From Fusobacterium perfoetens ATCC 29250 (GTDB taxonomy: Bacteria > Fusobacteriota > Fusobacteriia > Fusobacteriales > Fusobacteriaceae), in the NCBI RefSeq assembly GCF_000622245.1, contig NZ_KK211417.1:1-32412 (forward strand): a stretch of 32,412 bases of DNA, written 5' to 3'. The notes under the pieces are model-generated. The model did not search any database. It was not told where the DNA came from and saw only the letters and a program-made list of their open reading frames with translations. The number at the start of each line of letters is the position of its first letter. The stretch's first letter is position 1. The translations under genes were made by a program, and so were the position numbers. This document shows, one piece after another, positions 9,810 through 17,505 of this stretch.

Positions 9810-9883
9810 CCTTTCATAATCTTTTCATAATCTCTTATTTTTCTTAATATTTTATTTTTTAGAATTAAATCTTAACTAAATTA

Positions 9884-10171
9884 TTATTTAATTTCTTTTA
9901 TAGACTTAATTCTATATTCTCCTCTTTTAGAACGTAATTCCTCTGAAATAGCTGATATTATTACAGCACAATGTTCTTCATCAACATTTTCTTCAACAGG
10001 TTTTACTACTTTAGGAGTTGCTTTATTTTCTCCTAATCCTAGAGAATTAAAAATTTTAGAGAAAATTACAATAGCTATAGCTAATATTGCTAACGCTGTA
10101 AAAACAACAGATAAACCTAACGCAGAAACTATTACAGATTCAAATATCCCCATAGTATTTCCAGTAAACAT
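9884..10171 (-). CDS. gcdD: Glutaconyl-CoA decarboxylase, delta subunit (OadG-like anchor)
   Basis: 95 aa. One N-terminal membrane helix (about residues 10-38, LGLSVVFTALAILAIAIVIF) is followed by a charged linker and a short cytoplasmic tail (CAVIISAISEELR...). This is the OadG-like plan: a small subunit that holds the decarboxylase complex together at the membrane. The ATG has GGGAGG 8 nt upstream. It is the first gene after the promoter at 10238-10266. The symbol follows the A. fermentans gcdABCD naming and is less certain than the family assignment. Confidence 0.85.
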   Translation of the reverse strand: MFTGNTMGIFESVIVSALGLSVVFTALAILAIAIVIFSKIFNSLGLGENKATPKVVKPVEENVDEEHCAVIISAISEELRSKRGEYRIKSIKEIK

Positions 10172-10199
10172 CTCTTACACCTCCCTTATTTTATTTTAT

Positions 10200-10216
10200 A
10201 TTCCATATTATGGAAT
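10200..10216. promoter_or_regulatory. 17-bp palindrome in the gcdD leader, probable operator
   Basis: ATTCCATATTATGGAAT is a perfect palindrome (8-bp arms, one central base). It sits about 15-31 bases after the expected start of the gcdD transcript. A bound repressor here could block elongation. The neighbouring IclR-type regulator is the obvious candidate, since TTCCA/TGGAA half-sites are common among IclR operators. The binder is inferred. Confidence 0.6.
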
Positions 10217-10237
10217 GCATTTCATTTTTACAAAATA

Positions 10238-10266
10238 ATTATAATACATTTTGTTTTTTCCGTCAA
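10238..10266 (-). promoter_or_regulatory. Sigma-70-type promoter of the gcd-gct-hgd operon
   Basis: On the minus strand there is TTGACG, a 17-base spacer, and TATAAT. This is one mismatch from the full consensus. The start point should lie near 10231, giving a leader of about 60 nt before gcdD. It is the strongest promoter-like match I found in the window, as expected for a main energy pathway. Confidence 0.85.
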
Positions 10267-10344
10267 TATATTTTATTATTTTATTTTGACTTTTTTTCAG
10301 ATAATTTTGTACTTTTTCTTTTCATATAGTTTTTTTATAGTTTC

Positions 10345-11094
10345 TTAAAAATATCCCATTTTATTAGAAACTTCTTGTGCTGCTAATTTTATTATTTTTT
10401 TTAAAAATTCTACTCTCTCCTCTGAAAAAGTTTTAGGTTTTGCTACTACAACTCCTAAAGAAGCAATTACCTGTCCTGAACTATTCCTTATAGGAGCTCC
10501 TATTCCAAAAGTTCCTTTTGCATAATCTCCTGATGATGTAGATATTCCTTCTAATCTTATTTTTTTTAATTTTTCTCTTAACTCTAATGGAGTTACTTTT
10601 AAATTACTTTTTCCTTTATCTAATACTTCTCTTATATATTTATCAATAAAGTCATCACTTTGAAAAGCTAATATAGCTTTTCTTATAGCTCCATAATGAA
10701 GATATAATTCATCTCCGAATTCCTCTACTAGTTTAAGAGTTCTTTTTCCATCTATTCTTTCTAAAACTATTCCTTTATGTTCAACTGGAATAATCAAAAA
10801 TGTATCTTCTCCCGTTTCCGTAGCAATTCTTTTTAAAACTTCATGTGCTATATTTTGCAGATGTAAATGTTTGGATGCTGATGTTCCTAAGGGAATTAAA
10901 GCCGGTCCTAATCTATATTCATGTGATTTTTCATCTTTTACCACATATAATGCCATACATAAAGTTTTTAATATTCTATGAATAGTACTTGGAGGTATAT
11001 TTAATTCACTTGAAAGTTGAGCTATTGAACAAGTATCTTCACTTTTTTTTAATAATTCTAATAATTCTATTGCTTTTAATAAACTTTGTACCAT
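10345..11094 (-). CDS. IclR-family transcriptional regulator
   Basis: 249 aa. An N-terminal winged helix-turn-helix (about residues 5-65; CSIAQLSSELNIPPSTIHRILKTL at about 22-45) is followed by an IclR ligand-binding domain with GTFGIGAPIRNSSGQVIASLGVV near the C-terminus. It lies between the fermentation operon, same strand, and the divergent gltS, so it probably controls one or both. The inducer is unknown; glutamate or a pathway acid is a reasonable guess. The start is fixed by an in-frame TAA immediately before the ATG. The Shine-Dalgarno site is unusually far away, separated by a hairpin (see 11098-11135). Confidence 0.9.
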   Translation of the reverse strand: MVQSLLKAIELLELLKKSEDTCSIAQLSSELNIPPSTIHRILKTLCMALYVVKDEKSHEYRLGPALIPLGTSASKHLHLQNIAHEVLKRIATETGEDTFLIIPVEHKGIVLERIDGKRTLKLVEEFGDELYLHYGAIRKAILAFQSDDFIDKYIREVLDKGKSNLKVTPLELREKLKKIRLEGISTSSGDYAKGTFGIGAPIRNSSGQVIASLGVVVAKPKTFSEERVEFLKKIIKLAAQEVSNKMGYF

Positions 11095-11097
11095 TTA

Positions 11098-11135
11098 CAT
11101 TTTTTTAATATATTTTTAGTATATTAATCCTCCTT
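11098..11135 (-). promoter_or_regulatory. Displaced Shine-Dalgarno, hairpin and AUG-UAA before iclR
   Basis: AAGGAGGA (11128-11135) is followed by TTAATATA-N7-TATATTAA (8-bp perfect stem, 11105-11127), AAAA, then ATG TAA and the iclR ATG. Folding the hairpin would bring the ribosome site to about 5 nt from the ATG of ATGTAA and 11 nt from the iclR ATG. The palindrome could equally be an autoregulatory operator. Confidence 0.6.
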
Positions 11136-11159
11136 AAAAATATTTTATAGTATATATAA

Positions 11160-11188
11160 ATTATCCCTTATTTTTAAATTTTAGTCAA
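11160..11188 (-). promoter_or_regulatory. Promoter of the IclR-type regulator
   Basis: On the minus strand there is TTGACT, a 17-base spacer, and GATAAT. The expected start point is near 11153, which leaves a leader of about 60 nt holding the displaced ribosome site and hairpin. Confidence 0.65.
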
Positions 11189-11355
11189 CTATTTTTTCTT
11201 TTTATTCTAATATTCTCTTGTTTTGGAATATATATTTTTTGAAATAATATATATTATATATATTAATATTTTATTTTTATTAAATTTATGAATTTTTATT
11301 TTATTTTTTTATATGATACTATTTATTATATATAATTTTATTTTAATTTTATACT

Positions 11356-11426
11356 GTTCTAACTATTTTAGAACTATTAGTACTAATTAAATTCCTAAAA
11401 ATATATTCTAAAAAAAGAATATATTT
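11356..11426. promoter_or_regulatory. Three inverted repeats upstream of gltS
   Basis: Three perfect dyads are packed into 71 bases. GTTCTAA-N5-TTAGAAC is at 11356-11374, ATTAGTACTAAT at 11376-11387, and AAATATATTC-N8-GAATATATTT at 11399-11426. The last ends 33 bases before the gltS ATG. They could be operators for the divergent IclR protein or another regulator, and the third could form a leader hairpin. The remaining divergent spacer (11189-11355) is AT-rich, and I cannot place a convincing -35/-10 pair for gltS in it. Confidence 0.55.
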
Positions 11427-11459
11427 ATAATAAATATTATATTACAGGGGGTATTATTT

Positions 11460-12680
11460 ATGACTTTTACTTTTAATATGGCTGAAACTTTAGCTATAGC
11501 TATTTTAGTATTACTAGTTGGTAGTGCTATCAAAAAGAAATTTCCTATCTTAGAAAGATTCTTTATTCCTGGACCAGTTGTTGGTGGTGTTGTCTTTTCT
11601 ATAATTCTTTTAATAGGACATATTACTGGTTCATTTTCTTTTGCTTTCGATGGTATTTTAAAAGATTTCTTAATGGTTGCTTTCTACTCAACAGTTGGAT
11701 ATTTAGCAAGTTTTGAATTATTAAAAAAAGGTGGAGTTGGAGTTGTTTTATTCTTGTTATCAGCTGTTATTCTAGTAGTTATTCAAGATTCATTAGGAGT
11801 TTTCTTAGCTAAAATCTTTGGTTTACATCCTTATATAGGACTTGCTGCTGGTTCTATTCCTTTAACTGGAGGACATGGTACTGCTGGAGCTTTTGGTCCA
11901 TTATTAGAAGAAGCTGGTGCTGGTGGGGCTTTCTCTGTTGCAATTGCTTCTGCTACATATGGATTAGTAGCTGGATGTTTAATAGGAGGTCCTATAGCTA
12001 AAAAACTTATGGAAAAACATAATTTAATTGCTAAGAAAGATCAAACTCCTCACCAAACTAAAAGAGAAATAGATAATGAAGTTTTTGAAGGAGACATAGA
12101 TACTTATGAAGAAAAAGTAAGCGAAACTACTATTTTCCAAGCTGTTGTTTTTATAGGATTAGCTATGGGATGTGGAGCATGGATTCCTCCTTTTGTTAAA
12201 GAACATTTAGGATTCGCTATCCCTGTTTATTTAGGACCTATGGTTGTTGCTGCTTTACTTAGAAATGTTATGGATATGGCTAAAAAGAAATTACCTTTAA
12301 ATGAAATTTCTATGTTAGGAAATATAGCATTATCTGTATTTCTTTCTATGGCTTTAATGTCTATGAAACTTTGGGAACTTGCTGCTTTAGCATTACCTTT
12401 AATTGCTATGCTTTTAATTCAAACTTTCATAATGGGAATATTTGCTTATTTTATTACATTTAATATTATGGGAAGAGATTATGATGCCGCTGTTATAGCT
12501 TGTGGACATTGTGGATTTGGTTTAGGAGCTACTCCTAATGCAATGGCTAATATGGAAGCATTTACTAAAGCAAATGGTCCATCTGTTAAAGCTTTCTTTG
12601 TTATTCCTTTAGTTGGGTCTTTATTTATTGATTTCTTCAATGCAGTTATTATAACTTTCTTTATGAATATGTTTAAATAA
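11460..12680 (+). CDS. gltS: Na+/glutamate symporter, GltS family
   Basis: 406 aa, the usual GltS length. It is a membrane protein that imports glutamate with Na+. Two inverted halves are separated by a charged cytoplasmic loop (about residues 180-225, rich in K/E/D). Family features include FIPGPVVGGVVF near residue 35, GLAAGSIPLTGGHGTAGAFGP near 125-150, and the second-half counterpart ACGHCGFGLGATPNAMANMEA near 345-370. The start follows CAGGGGG at 8 nt. It is the only plus-strand gene of the cluster, divergent from the IclR regulator. Its placement beside a complete glutamate pathway supports glutamate as the substrate. Confidence 0.9.
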   Translation: MTFTFNMAETLAIAILVLLVGSAIKKKFPILERFFIPGPVVGGVVFSIILLIGHITGSFSFAFDGILKDFLMVAFYSTVGYLASFELLKKGGVGVVLFLLSAVILVVIQDSLGVFLAKIFGLHPYIGLAAGSIPLTGGHGTAGAFGPLLEEAGAGGAFSVAIASATYGLVAGCLIGGPIAKKLMEKHNLIAKKDQTPHQTKREIDNEVFEGDIDTYEEKVSETTIFQAVVFIGLAMGCGAWIPPFVKEHLGFAIPVYLGPMVVAALLRNVMDMAKKKLPLNEISMLGNIALSVFLSMALMSMKLWELAALALPLIAMLLIQTFIMGIFAYFITFNIMGRDYDAAVIACGHCGFGLGATPNAMANMEAFTKANGPSVKAFFVIPLVGSLFIDFFNAVIITFFMNMFK

Positions 12681-12698
12681 AATAAATATAGAAATAAT

Positions 12699-12730
12699 AA
12701 AAAAAAGCACGATTTTTATCGTGCTTTTTT
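12699..12730 (+). terminator. Rho-independent terminator after gltS
   Basis: AAAAAAGCACGAT and ATCGTGCTTTTTT form a 13-bp stem with a TTTT loop, ending in six Ts. The core is identical to that of the hgdB terminator at 1262-1290. Confidence 0.9.
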
Positions 12731-12746
12731 AGTATATAATATTATA

Positions 12747-13182
12747 CTCATAAATAATAATTTTATTCCTCCTCATAATCATAACCTTAAATATATTTTT
12801 TCTAAATATTTCTTTAAATACTGGGATAATATTTCTTCTTTCTTTCATGATACACATAAATAATATATTCTTAACAATATCAACTCTTTTTTTCTATAAG
12901 TTCGGTTTCTCTCAGTTCCTTTGTACTTCTTTCCTTCATAAATTTATTCAATCTTTTTCTTGTAAATCTAAATTTTATCTTTCTTATAGAAGTTTATGCT
13001 GAAATAGGCTTCTTCTCTTGATTTTAAACTTCTTAATGTTTCTTATATTCATATGATTTTTTTCTTACTAATTTTATTAAAAATTTTTTCCTAACTAATC
13101 AATAATTATTTAAAAATCTTTCTGATACTACTTTCTTTTTCATTTTCATTAAATATCCTTTTAATAAAATCGATATATAATT
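12747..13182. repeat. Diverged direct repeat, copy 2
   Basis: Same orientation and overall alignment as 1-436. The minus strand again carries broken pieces of one reading frame (RFTRKRLNKFMKERSTKELRETEL, then after a frameshift a piece with KNILFMCIMKERRNI). No IS91-like part follows this copy. Instead it runs into the truncated ATPase fragment. Confidence 0.7.
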
Positions 13183-13270
13183 TTATATTTCTAAAAAATT
13201 AGAAATGTATGAATAGATACTTGCTTATGTTATGTAAAATGTTATTATTGCTAAAGATTATAGTTCATTT

Positions 13271-13389
13271 GTAGATGTTGGTTTATTAAATAGACTTTCT
13301 TTACTTTCTCCAACTGCTTTTGGAGAGGGAAATAGACTTTTTACAGAATTTAAAGGAGCTTTAACAGAAAACTATATACTTCAAAGTTT
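13271..13389. repeat. Near-identical direct repeat, left copy (partner 32294-32412)
   Basis: 118 of 119 bases match 32294-32412, in the same orientation, 19,023 bases apart. The only difference is A/G in AAATAGACTT versus AAATAGGCTT. The right copy is cut by the end of the window, so the true repeat may be longer. Confidence 0.95.
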
Positions 13390-13681
13390 AATACCTCAAT
13401 TTGAAGTTTCTCCTAGATATTGGTCTGATAATGTCTATGAAATAGATTTTATTATTCAAAATGAAAATGATATTCTCCCTATTGAAGTCAAAATAGAAAA
13501 AAATACTAAAGGTAAAAGTCTTTTAAAATTTAAAGAAAAATATTCAGATGATGTAAAATTAAGAGTTAGATTTTCTTTTGATAATTTAACTCTTGATGAT
13601 GATTTATTAAACATACCTTTATTTATGGCAGACTACAGTAAAAAATTTATTGATATAGCTTTAAAAAAATTAAATAAATAA
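13271..13681 (+). pseudogene. 3' fragment of a DUF4143-type ATPase gene
   Basis: The frame encodes the last 136 residues of the same kind of ATPase as at 31370. It begins exactly at VDVGLLNRLSLLSPTAFGEG and runs to a normal stop. The ATPase core with its Walker motifs is missing. The C-terminal PD-(D/E)XK-like part is intact (EIDFIIQNENDILPIEVK). The open frame continues upstream only to 13238 as unrelated sequence (NVIIAKDYSSF), with no start or ribosome site. The first 119 bases match the end of the window with one difference, so the duplication is recent or kept alike by gene conversion. Confidence 0.85.
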
Positions 13682-13686
13682 TCATA

Positions 13687-13740
13687 AATGTGAAGATTTA
13701 TATTTTTATAGTATATAAAATCTTCACATTTTTATTTTAT
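13687..13740 (+). terminator. Terminator after the ATPase fragment
   Basis: AATGTGAAGATTT (13687-13699) and AAATCTTCACATT (13718-13730) form a 13-bp stem with an 18-nt AT-rich loop, followed by a T-rich stretch. It starts 6 bases after the fragment's stop, so it is the original terminator of that gene. Confidence 0.8.
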
Positions 13741-13853
13741 AATCTAATTTTCAATAATTTTTATTTTTTCATTTTTATTCAAGATTTTATAAAGAGTTAT
13801 CTCAAATATTTTTGGGTGCTACCTCAATGATTTTTTATAAATTTTTAGAAAGT

Positions 13854-13893
13854 CAAAAAAAGAAAAAACCCCACAAACACAAGGCTTGTGAGG
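13854..13893 (-). terminator. Rho-independent terminator downstream of the helicase gene
   Basis: On the minus strand CCTCACAA and TTGTGGGG pair (one G-U) around a 9-nt loop, followed by TTTTTTCTTTTTTT. It lies about 160 nt beyond the helicase stop. The sequence between (13894-14050) has no gene that I can support. It contains a short direct repeat, GGTAAC-ACACA-GGTAAC on the minus strand, near 13976-13995. Confidence 0.8.
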
Positions 13894-14050
13894 TGTTGTA
13901 TATAAAAATAAACTGTAAAAAATTATCTTTTTGAGAATTGGAAATCCTTGATTTTATTAGTATGAATATACATTTTGTTACCTGTGTGTTACCTACAAGG
14001 GTATTTTTTATAGTTCTGAAAAGTTTATTACTATAATTTTTTAACTATTC

Positions 14051-16555
14051 TTACTTTCTTATAAAATCTTTTGTATAAAATTTTATAAAATTTTCTCCAT
14101 CAAAATGATAATGATTCAAAAGTTTAAATATTTCATCTTGATTGTAACTTTTTAACATCGATAATCCTTTTGCTAATTCTTTTGTATTTTCTTTTAATAA
14201 TTCTAATTTCTCTTTATCTATACATCTCATTTTATCATTAGGATAAGCATCTTTTGAAATATAATTACTTGGATGAATTATTATAGGAATAGCTTCAAAT
14301 CTGTTAGATAAATTATAAGTTTCTTCAAACCAATGTATAGATCCTGATAATTGATTACAATAATTTTTTGAGATTGTTTCACTTTTTGCTTCATTTTTAC
14401 ATTCAATTACTAAATAATATTTTGGAGTTATTGCCCATAAATTATCAGGTCCCTTACCTTTATCTTTATCTGGTCTTATTGAAGGAAATCCTAATAGTTC
14501 CCCTAATTCCATTATTCCTTCTTCAAAAGAATTATAATCAGCATCATCAAAGTTTAAGTTTATTCTTATTGTATTCATTTTTATACTATATTCATTTGAA
14601 GTTAAATCTTTTAACTTTTCAATCAATAAATCTACTTGTGGTTTTGGCTCAATTATTTTCCTTTGTTTTTTTATTCCTTCAATTGGATTTACTAATAGTT
14701 TTGAATAAATGTGTGCATTATTCAATAAATTCTGTGCTTCTATAATACTTATAGAATTAAAATATTTAGCAGCTTTTTGGAGTAATAACCCTTTTAATTC
14801 TGAACTAATTGTCAAATTAGTTTCAGCAAATTTTATTATTTTTTTTACTCCTAATTCTATTTCTCCTTTTAAAACCAAGTCATAACATTCCCTTAACAAT
14901 TTTGTTTCAGAAGTTATAGCTAAAGTTCTATCATATTTTTTATCTGCTAATTCCCCTTTTAATGATTGAATCCACTCTTTATTTCTTTTTAAGCAATAAT
15001 CCATGAGTTCATTAAGAACTTCAATGGTTACTTCATTTTGGCTTTTTACTGCTTCCATTAATTGCATTGAAACTTCATACTGAGTTAATGTAGCTACTGA
15101 AAATAGTTTTTCTAATTTAAATTTATTTCTTACAATTAAATCCGTTAATAAATCTCCTAATAAAATTACTACACAATAGTCATCACTTGAACGAACACCT
15201 CTTCCCATTCCTTGTTCAATTTTTTGAATTGTATTAGCCATTGTTTCTATATTATTTCCTAAAATCCCCTCTATTAATTTTGCATATTTTCTTTCTACTT
15301 TAGGTAAATCATCAATTACTAAAATTCTACACATTTCATTAGGTAAATCTATTCCCTCATACCTATTAACTAAAACTACTAAACCAACATGCCTATTTTT
15401 TAAATCTTCTATACTTTTTTTTATATTTTCTTTTTCTACTATTAAATCTGCATACTCTTTCCATCCATTAGCTTTTTTTATAGAAGATACTAATACAATT
15501 ACATTATAATCTTTAGATTTTTCCTTTAAACTCAACTTTATTTCATCATCATTTAAATTTGGATTCATTAATTTAGGAGTTAAAATCATTCTTTCTCCTA
15601 TATCTGAACATGTTTTAGGAGTTATTGCTTCATCTAAACTTGATAAATTCAAATAACTTGATAATAAATTGTCATTAGCTAATGTAGCTGTGGTAAATAT
15701 TCTTCTTTCACATTTTTGATATGATTGTATTGTGTCTATTGGTATCTGATCAAAAGTTATTTCTATACTATTTTTGTCAATAATGCATTCATACCATTTT
15801 AAATTTTCTTTTACCAAATCAATTTTAAAAGTTACTTCTTTTTCTTCTAAACCTTTTTTCTCTCTTTCTTCTTCTTCTAATAAAAGTTTAAATACTTCAT
15901 TACATTTTTTTTGCCATATCCAAAATGGAACTACCATAGCTCCTTGTAATCTACCATATTTAAGTTCTTCATATTTTAAAGGATCTTGTTCTTTTAAGGT
16001 AGTTTCAAATTTTGAAAGTATTTTAGTATAAATTTCTCGATCTTTACTAAGTTTTATAGTAAACTGTTCTTCTAATATTGATAATATAGCATGAACATCA
16101 TCAAATAAAATTGTCCCTATCTCCCCTTCTTTGAATTTACTTTTTCCATTAAATAATTGATGTGAATTTATCACCAATATTGATTTTCCTAAATAAAAAT
16201 CAGGATCCTTGTCATTATCTGTTACCTCTATTCCTAAGTTAATAGCTTCTTTTTTTACCTGTTCTTTTAAAAAATTATTTGGAACCACATAAATTGCAGG
16301 GCCTTTTTTTTCATTTAAAGAACTTTTTAAAATTAGTAATGATACTAAAGTCTTTCCTCCCCCGGTATTCATTTTTATTATTGTATCTTTTTTGCTTTCT
16401 CTTTTTTCATACCACTCTTCTAAAACTTGAGATTGGACATCTCTTAAATATTCATATTTTTTAGGTAATGCATTAAATAATTCAGTAGGATTTATTATAG
16501 TATTCTTTGAATTTTTCTTTCCAATTGAATTAAAATTTATATTTAAAGCTACCAT
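14051..16555 (-). CDS. SF2 helicase with C-terminal PD-(D/E)XK-like nuclease domain
   Basis: 834 aa, one gene with its own promoter and terminator. The N-terminal half is an SF2 helicase: LRDVQSQVLEEW before motif I, Walker A MNTGGGKT (62-69), motif II FDDVHAI (DDVH at 151-154, where DEAH is usual), TTATLAN (motif III-like), and QKIEQGMGRGVRSSDD (motif VI). The last region resembles the Helicase_C_2 (DinG/Rad3-like) type. Near the C-terminus, PDNLW (P703-D704) and VIECK (E718, K720) have the spacing of a PD-(D/E)XK nuclease core, followed by QLSGSIHWF. The ATG has TAGGAGG upstream. A helicase-nuclease fusion in accessory DNA suggests phage or plasmid defence, but I cannot match it to a named system. 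Confidence 0.8.
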   Translation of the reverse strand: MVALNINFNSIGKKNSKNTIINPTELFNALPKKYEYLRDVQSQVLEEWYEKRESKKDTIIKMNTGGGKTLVSLLILKSSLNEKKGPAIYVVPNNFLKEQVKKEAINLGIEVTDNDKDPDFYLGKSILVINSHQLFNGKSKFKEGEIGTILFDDVHAILSILEEQFTIKLSKDREIYTKILSKFETTLKEQDPLKYEELKYGRLQGAMVVPFWIWQKKCNEVFKLLLEEEEREKKGLEEKEVTFKIDLVKENLKWYECIIDKNSIEITFDQIPIDTIQSYQKCERRIFTTATLANDNLLSSYLNLSSLDEAITPKTCSDIGERMILTPKLMNPNLNDDEIKLSLKEKSKDYNVIVLVSSIKKANGWKEYADLIVEKENIKKSIEDLKNRHVGLVVLVNRYEGIDLPNEMCRILVIDDLPKVERKYAKLIEGILGNNIETMANTIQKIEQGMGRGVRSSDDYCVVILLGDLLTDLIVRNKFKLEKLFSVATLTQYEVSMQLMEAVKSQNEVTIEVLNELMDYCLKRNKEWIQSLKGELADKKYDRTLAITSETKLLRECYDLVLKGEIELGVKKIIKFAETNLTISSELKGLLLQKAAKYFNSISIIEAQNLLNNAHIYSKLLVNPIEGIKKQRKIIEPKPQVDLLIEKLKDLTSNEYSIKMNTIRINLNFDDADYNSFEEGIMELGELLGFPSIRPDKDKGKGPDNLWAITPKYYLVIECKNEAKSETISKNYCNQLSGSIHWFEETYNLSNRFEAIPIIIHPSNYISKDAYPNDKMRCIDKEKLELLKENTKELAKGLSMLKSYNQDEIFKLLNHYHFDGENFIKFYTKDFIRK

Positions 16556-16605
16556 TCACTTTCCTCCTAAATTTTATAATTTTTATCTTAAAATTTTCAC
16601 ATATT

Positions 16606-16614
16606 ATTATATCA
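16606..16614 (-). promoter_or_regulatory. Extended -10 promoter of the helicase gene
   Basis: The minus strand reads TGATATAAT, a perfect TGN-TATAAT extended -10, about 50 nt before the helicase ATG. No clear -35 is present, and none is needed for this promoter type. Confidence 0.55.
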
Positions 16615-16652
16615 TATATTTCGATAAGAATTTCATTTTTATAATTTCTTGA

Positions 16653-17453
16653 CTATTTTGATATTTTTATTCTATAGCTTATATTTCTTCCTTCTCTTAT
16701 TTTCTCTATAAGTCCTAGTTCTAACATTTCCTTTAAATTTTTTATTACTCCACTACTTGTTAATCTTATTAGTACTTGTAATTCCTCATTTGTTATAGTT
16801 CCTTTTTCATCTAATATATCTAATATTTTTCTATAAGTTTTCTTTACTGCAACTCCATTTATTGTATAACTTATCTTTGGTAATGTTATTCTATATACTC
16901 CACCTAGTGATTCTATTGTGGGTTCTAACTTATATTCTTTGTATTCTCTAAGTATTTTCTCTATCCCTTTACCTGCTCTATTTGTAATTCCTAAATATCT
17001 AAAAATTTCCATTATCTCATTATTTCTACAAACTGATATTCCTAGAGTTAATCCTTTAGGAGAAATATTACTTGGTATCTCTCCTAAAGATATTATCTCT
17101 ATTCTATCATTATATATTTTAACTATAGTATTCCCTTTAATTATATAATCTCTATGAATAATAGCATTACATATAGCTTCTCTTATGCTTTCTATTGGAT
17201 AGCTTTTTAATTCTGATATAATCTTTTCCATTTCTTTAAACTGATGTATAAGAGAACTATCTATTTTCTGTCTATTAAAATTAATCATATCAATAATTTC
17301 TATTCCAAGTTTATTTTGGTCTGAAAAAAGTTCTCCTATTGATGTTACTTTTCCATCAGAATTTAAAAGATTAAACTTTATCATTGTATCTTCTAAAGTC
17401 AAATTTTTTTGTTTTGATTCTTCTTCTAAAAATCCAAAACTATATTCTTTCAT
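16653..17453 (-). CDS. HATPase_c_4-type ATP-binding protein, N-terminally truncated
   Basis: 266 aa. The first 40 residues match the middle of the AlbA_2/AAA_4 plus HATPase_c_4 protein family (LLNSDGKVTSIGELFSDQ). This is followed by the HATPase_c_4 signature REAICNAIIHRDY (91-103), a GLTLGISVCRNNEIMEIFRYLG segment and GITNRAGKGIEKI. Residues about 205-262 look like a winged helix (TITNEELQVLIRLTSSGVIKNLKEMLELGLIEKI). Family members are usually about 450-500 aa and start with the Schlafen-like AlbA_2 domain, which is absent. AAAAGGAG at 10 nt before the ATG suggests the short form can still be translated. It lies 52 nt after the rep-like gene and may share its transcript. Confidence 0.7.
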   Translation of the reverse strand: MKEYSFGFLEEESKQKNLTLEDTMIKFNLLNSDGKVTSIGELFSDQNKLGIEIIDMINFNRQKIDSSLIHQFKEMEKIISELKSYPIESIREAICNAIIHRDYIIKGNTIVKIYNDRIEIISLGEIPSNISPKGLTLGISVCRNNEIMEIFRYLGITNRAGKGIEKILREYKEYKLEPTIESLGGVYRITLPKISYTINGVAVKKTYRKILDILDEKGTITNEELQVLIRLTSSGVIKNLKEMLELGLIEKIREGRNISYRIKISK

Positions 17454-17505
17454 AATAAAAAATCTCCTTTTTATATTATTACTTATTATATCATTTTATT
17501 ATTAT

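Noticed and set aside
11240-11275. Long AT-only palindrome (TAATATATATT... type) in the iclR-gltS spacer
   Set aside because: Sequences of only A and T form such dyads easily at this base composition, and it lacks any G/C to give specificity.
13894-14050. tRNA gene or phage attachment core downstream of the helicase
   Set aside because: No cloverleaf, anticodon arm or T-loop consensus could be fitted. Only a short direct repeat (GGTAAC twice) is visible, and no second copy was noticed elsewhere.
14368-14745. 125-aa plus-strand frame inside the helicase gene
   Set aside because: It is antisense to a well-supported coding sequence with clear motifs. Its Leu/Phe-rich product is typical of reading AT-rich codons backwards.
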